NCBI GenBank assembly: GCA_009746045.1
Contig: RPFO01000104.1
Span: 6,400,001-6,458,500, forward strand
Direction of reading: 5' to 3'
Origin: Mesostigma viride
Lineage: Eukaryota > Streptophyta > Mesostigmatophyceae > Mesostigmatales > Mesostigmataceae
DNA: 58,500 nt
In this document: positions 57,659 to 58,500 of the stretch, piece after piece
Layout: the number at the start of each line of letters is the position of its first letter
How positions within the stretch are numbered: the stretch's first letter is position 1
Notes under the pieces: model-generated
What the model was told of the DNA's origin: nothing
What the model saw: only the letters and a program-made list of their open reading frames with translations
The model's database searches: none
Translations under genes and position numbers: made by a program

Positions 57659-58500
57659 CAGACCCTCCCATTGGGCCAGCAGCAAACAGGGATAAACTGC
57701 AGCCACTCCTCCAATGCCTTGGAGAAGGCGAGCTTCCAAGCCTCAAACAAAGTAGGCGAGCTCATCTCTTGGACCAGCTGGTCATATGTCAAAGGAGAGT
57801 GTGCAGCAAGGCTCCTGTGAGTTATGCCAATACTGCTGGGGTGCAACACAGCTGGAATAACCAAACTGGCCGCTGGGGGCACCTCCCCTTCATCCCATTT
57901 TACACCCTTGACCGGCTTGGCCCTGCACCTGACTGGAAATGTTGTCCTGAAATTTTCTAGGGGAATCATCCCCCAGCCATCTCTTCTCAGAGCTGTAGCT
58001 CTGATAGAAATTCCAGGATTGCCCAGAAAATTCTGACCCAAAATCACAGGGCCATCATAGTCCTCTAGGACAAGGAAGGTCACATCCACACCCATGACAG
58101 GGGCATTAACCTCTCCCAACACCCTTAGATGCGTCCTACCACTGAAATCAGACACCCAGGGGCAACTTGGTTCTCCGACCAGCAGTTCTCCTGTATGCTG
58201 AGGTCCCATGACAGAAACCTGCGCAATGTAGGCTTCTCCATGTCAGGCAGGATCTCTAGGGTCTTGTACTTGGTATATCTGTCCACTGCCACCAGCAGCT
58301 TCAAACCCCTGATTCTCTGAATATCTACCTGCACATGGCCTGGCTGCAAAATAGGAGTCCTGGCATGAGACTGCTTGGGCTTTCTAGCAATTAGCCTGCA
58401 CTTGCAAGCTTGAGCAACCTGTTGGCAGATGGAGTACAACTCACTTCCTCCCAGCCGTCTAGCAACTTGCAAAGACTGAGCTGCATGGCCAAACATGGTA
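57659..58500 (-). pseudogene. Copia-type element 2: integrase start and protease fragment (runs off the edge)
   Basis: Reading leftward: an integrase fragment (HVQVDIQRIRGLKLLVAVDR, first catalytic Asp) breaks off near 58240. In another frame it joins directly a retropepsin-like region (VTFLVLEDYDGPVILGQNFL), then LFEAWKLAFSKALEEWLQF, which begins the RT. The order integrase, protease, RT is thus the same as in element 1. Most of the integrase core is deleted, and a frame change separates the parts. Confidence 0.7.

Larger units (their letters stand above)
44440..58500 (-). mobile_element. Copia-type retrotransposon 2, internally deleted, split by a gypsy element (partial)
   Basis: A 696-bp LTR at 44440-45135 (AGTTAA...TTAACT) is followed by a purine-rich minus-strand tract (AAGAAAAGAAAGG). 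Pol remnants lie at 45884-46824 and 57659-58496. The LTR ends share the AGTT...AACT style of element 1. The element entered the F-box-like gene after GAGTACCAC, so ACCAC is the expected duplication at the far end outside the window. The gypsy element lies inside it between duplicated CAGAC pentamers. Parts of integrase and reverse transcriptase are missing, so it is older or non-autonomous. Confidence 0.75.

Noticed and set aside
1-58500. rRNA genes, tRNA genes or a bacterial origin for the window
   Set aside because: No rRNA or tRNA sequence was recognised, and introns, LTR elements and AATAAA-type ends indicate eukaryotic nuclear DNA.

Overview
The window looks like eukaryotic nuclear DNA that carries a decaying piece of a giant virus (Nucleocytoviricota) and several young selfish elements. 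The host cannot be named from sequence alone. Evidence for a nuclear context is a gene with GT-AG introns, TATA boxes with upstream stress-type elements, AATAAA-like 3' ends, and nested LTR retrotransposons with target-site duplications. Evidence for giant-virus origin of the left part is compact, GC-rich, mostly intronless genes on both strands. They include a DUF5767-type protein, Bro/KilA-like proteins, an IQ-motif protein, a MYND protein, GNAT-like and branching-glycosyltransferase-like enzymes, a D5-primase-like fragment, and AT-rich hairpins at gene ends.

Layout. (1) 1-22.0 kb: viral-type block. Several genes are split by frameshifts, many near homopolymers, so the block is either decaying or carries sequencing indels. 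It holds a tandem pair of an unknown 1.3-kb element (14.1-16.2 kb) that truncates a primase-like gene, and a repeated CCAAT-box promoter module. (2) 22.0-24.1 kb: no genes; a hairpin (foldback) element and a 29-bp minisatellite. (3) 24.1-28.9 kb: small zinc-finger genes (RING-like, MYND, and a spliced RING/TRAF-like gene) behind promoters with heat-shock-like and ERSE-like sites. (4) 29.05-44.44 kb: an almost perfect inverted repeat centred at 39846/39847 with no spacer. Each arm, about 4.6 kb, carries an F-box gene, a foldback element, a CxxC-rich gene and a second F-box-like gene. The centre is an array of CCAAT-N9-CCACGTGG units. A young copia-type retrotransposon (29.17-35.38 kb) sits in the left arm. 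(5) 44.44 kb to the right edge: a second, older copia-type element starts inside the right arm and is itself split by a young Ty3/gypsy chromovirus (46.83-57.66 kb).

Most notable: both copia-type elements place integrase before the protease (IN-PR-RT-RH), use an HGDD reverse-transcriptase motif and have AGTT...AACT LTR ends; the spacerless palindrome is centred on an ERSE-spaced array; and the gypsy element carries a viroplasmin-like accessory ORF and a long extra 3' ORF. The F-box, RING and MYND genes with stress-type promoters may form a co-regulated set acting in ubiquitin-dependent turnover, but that is inference.
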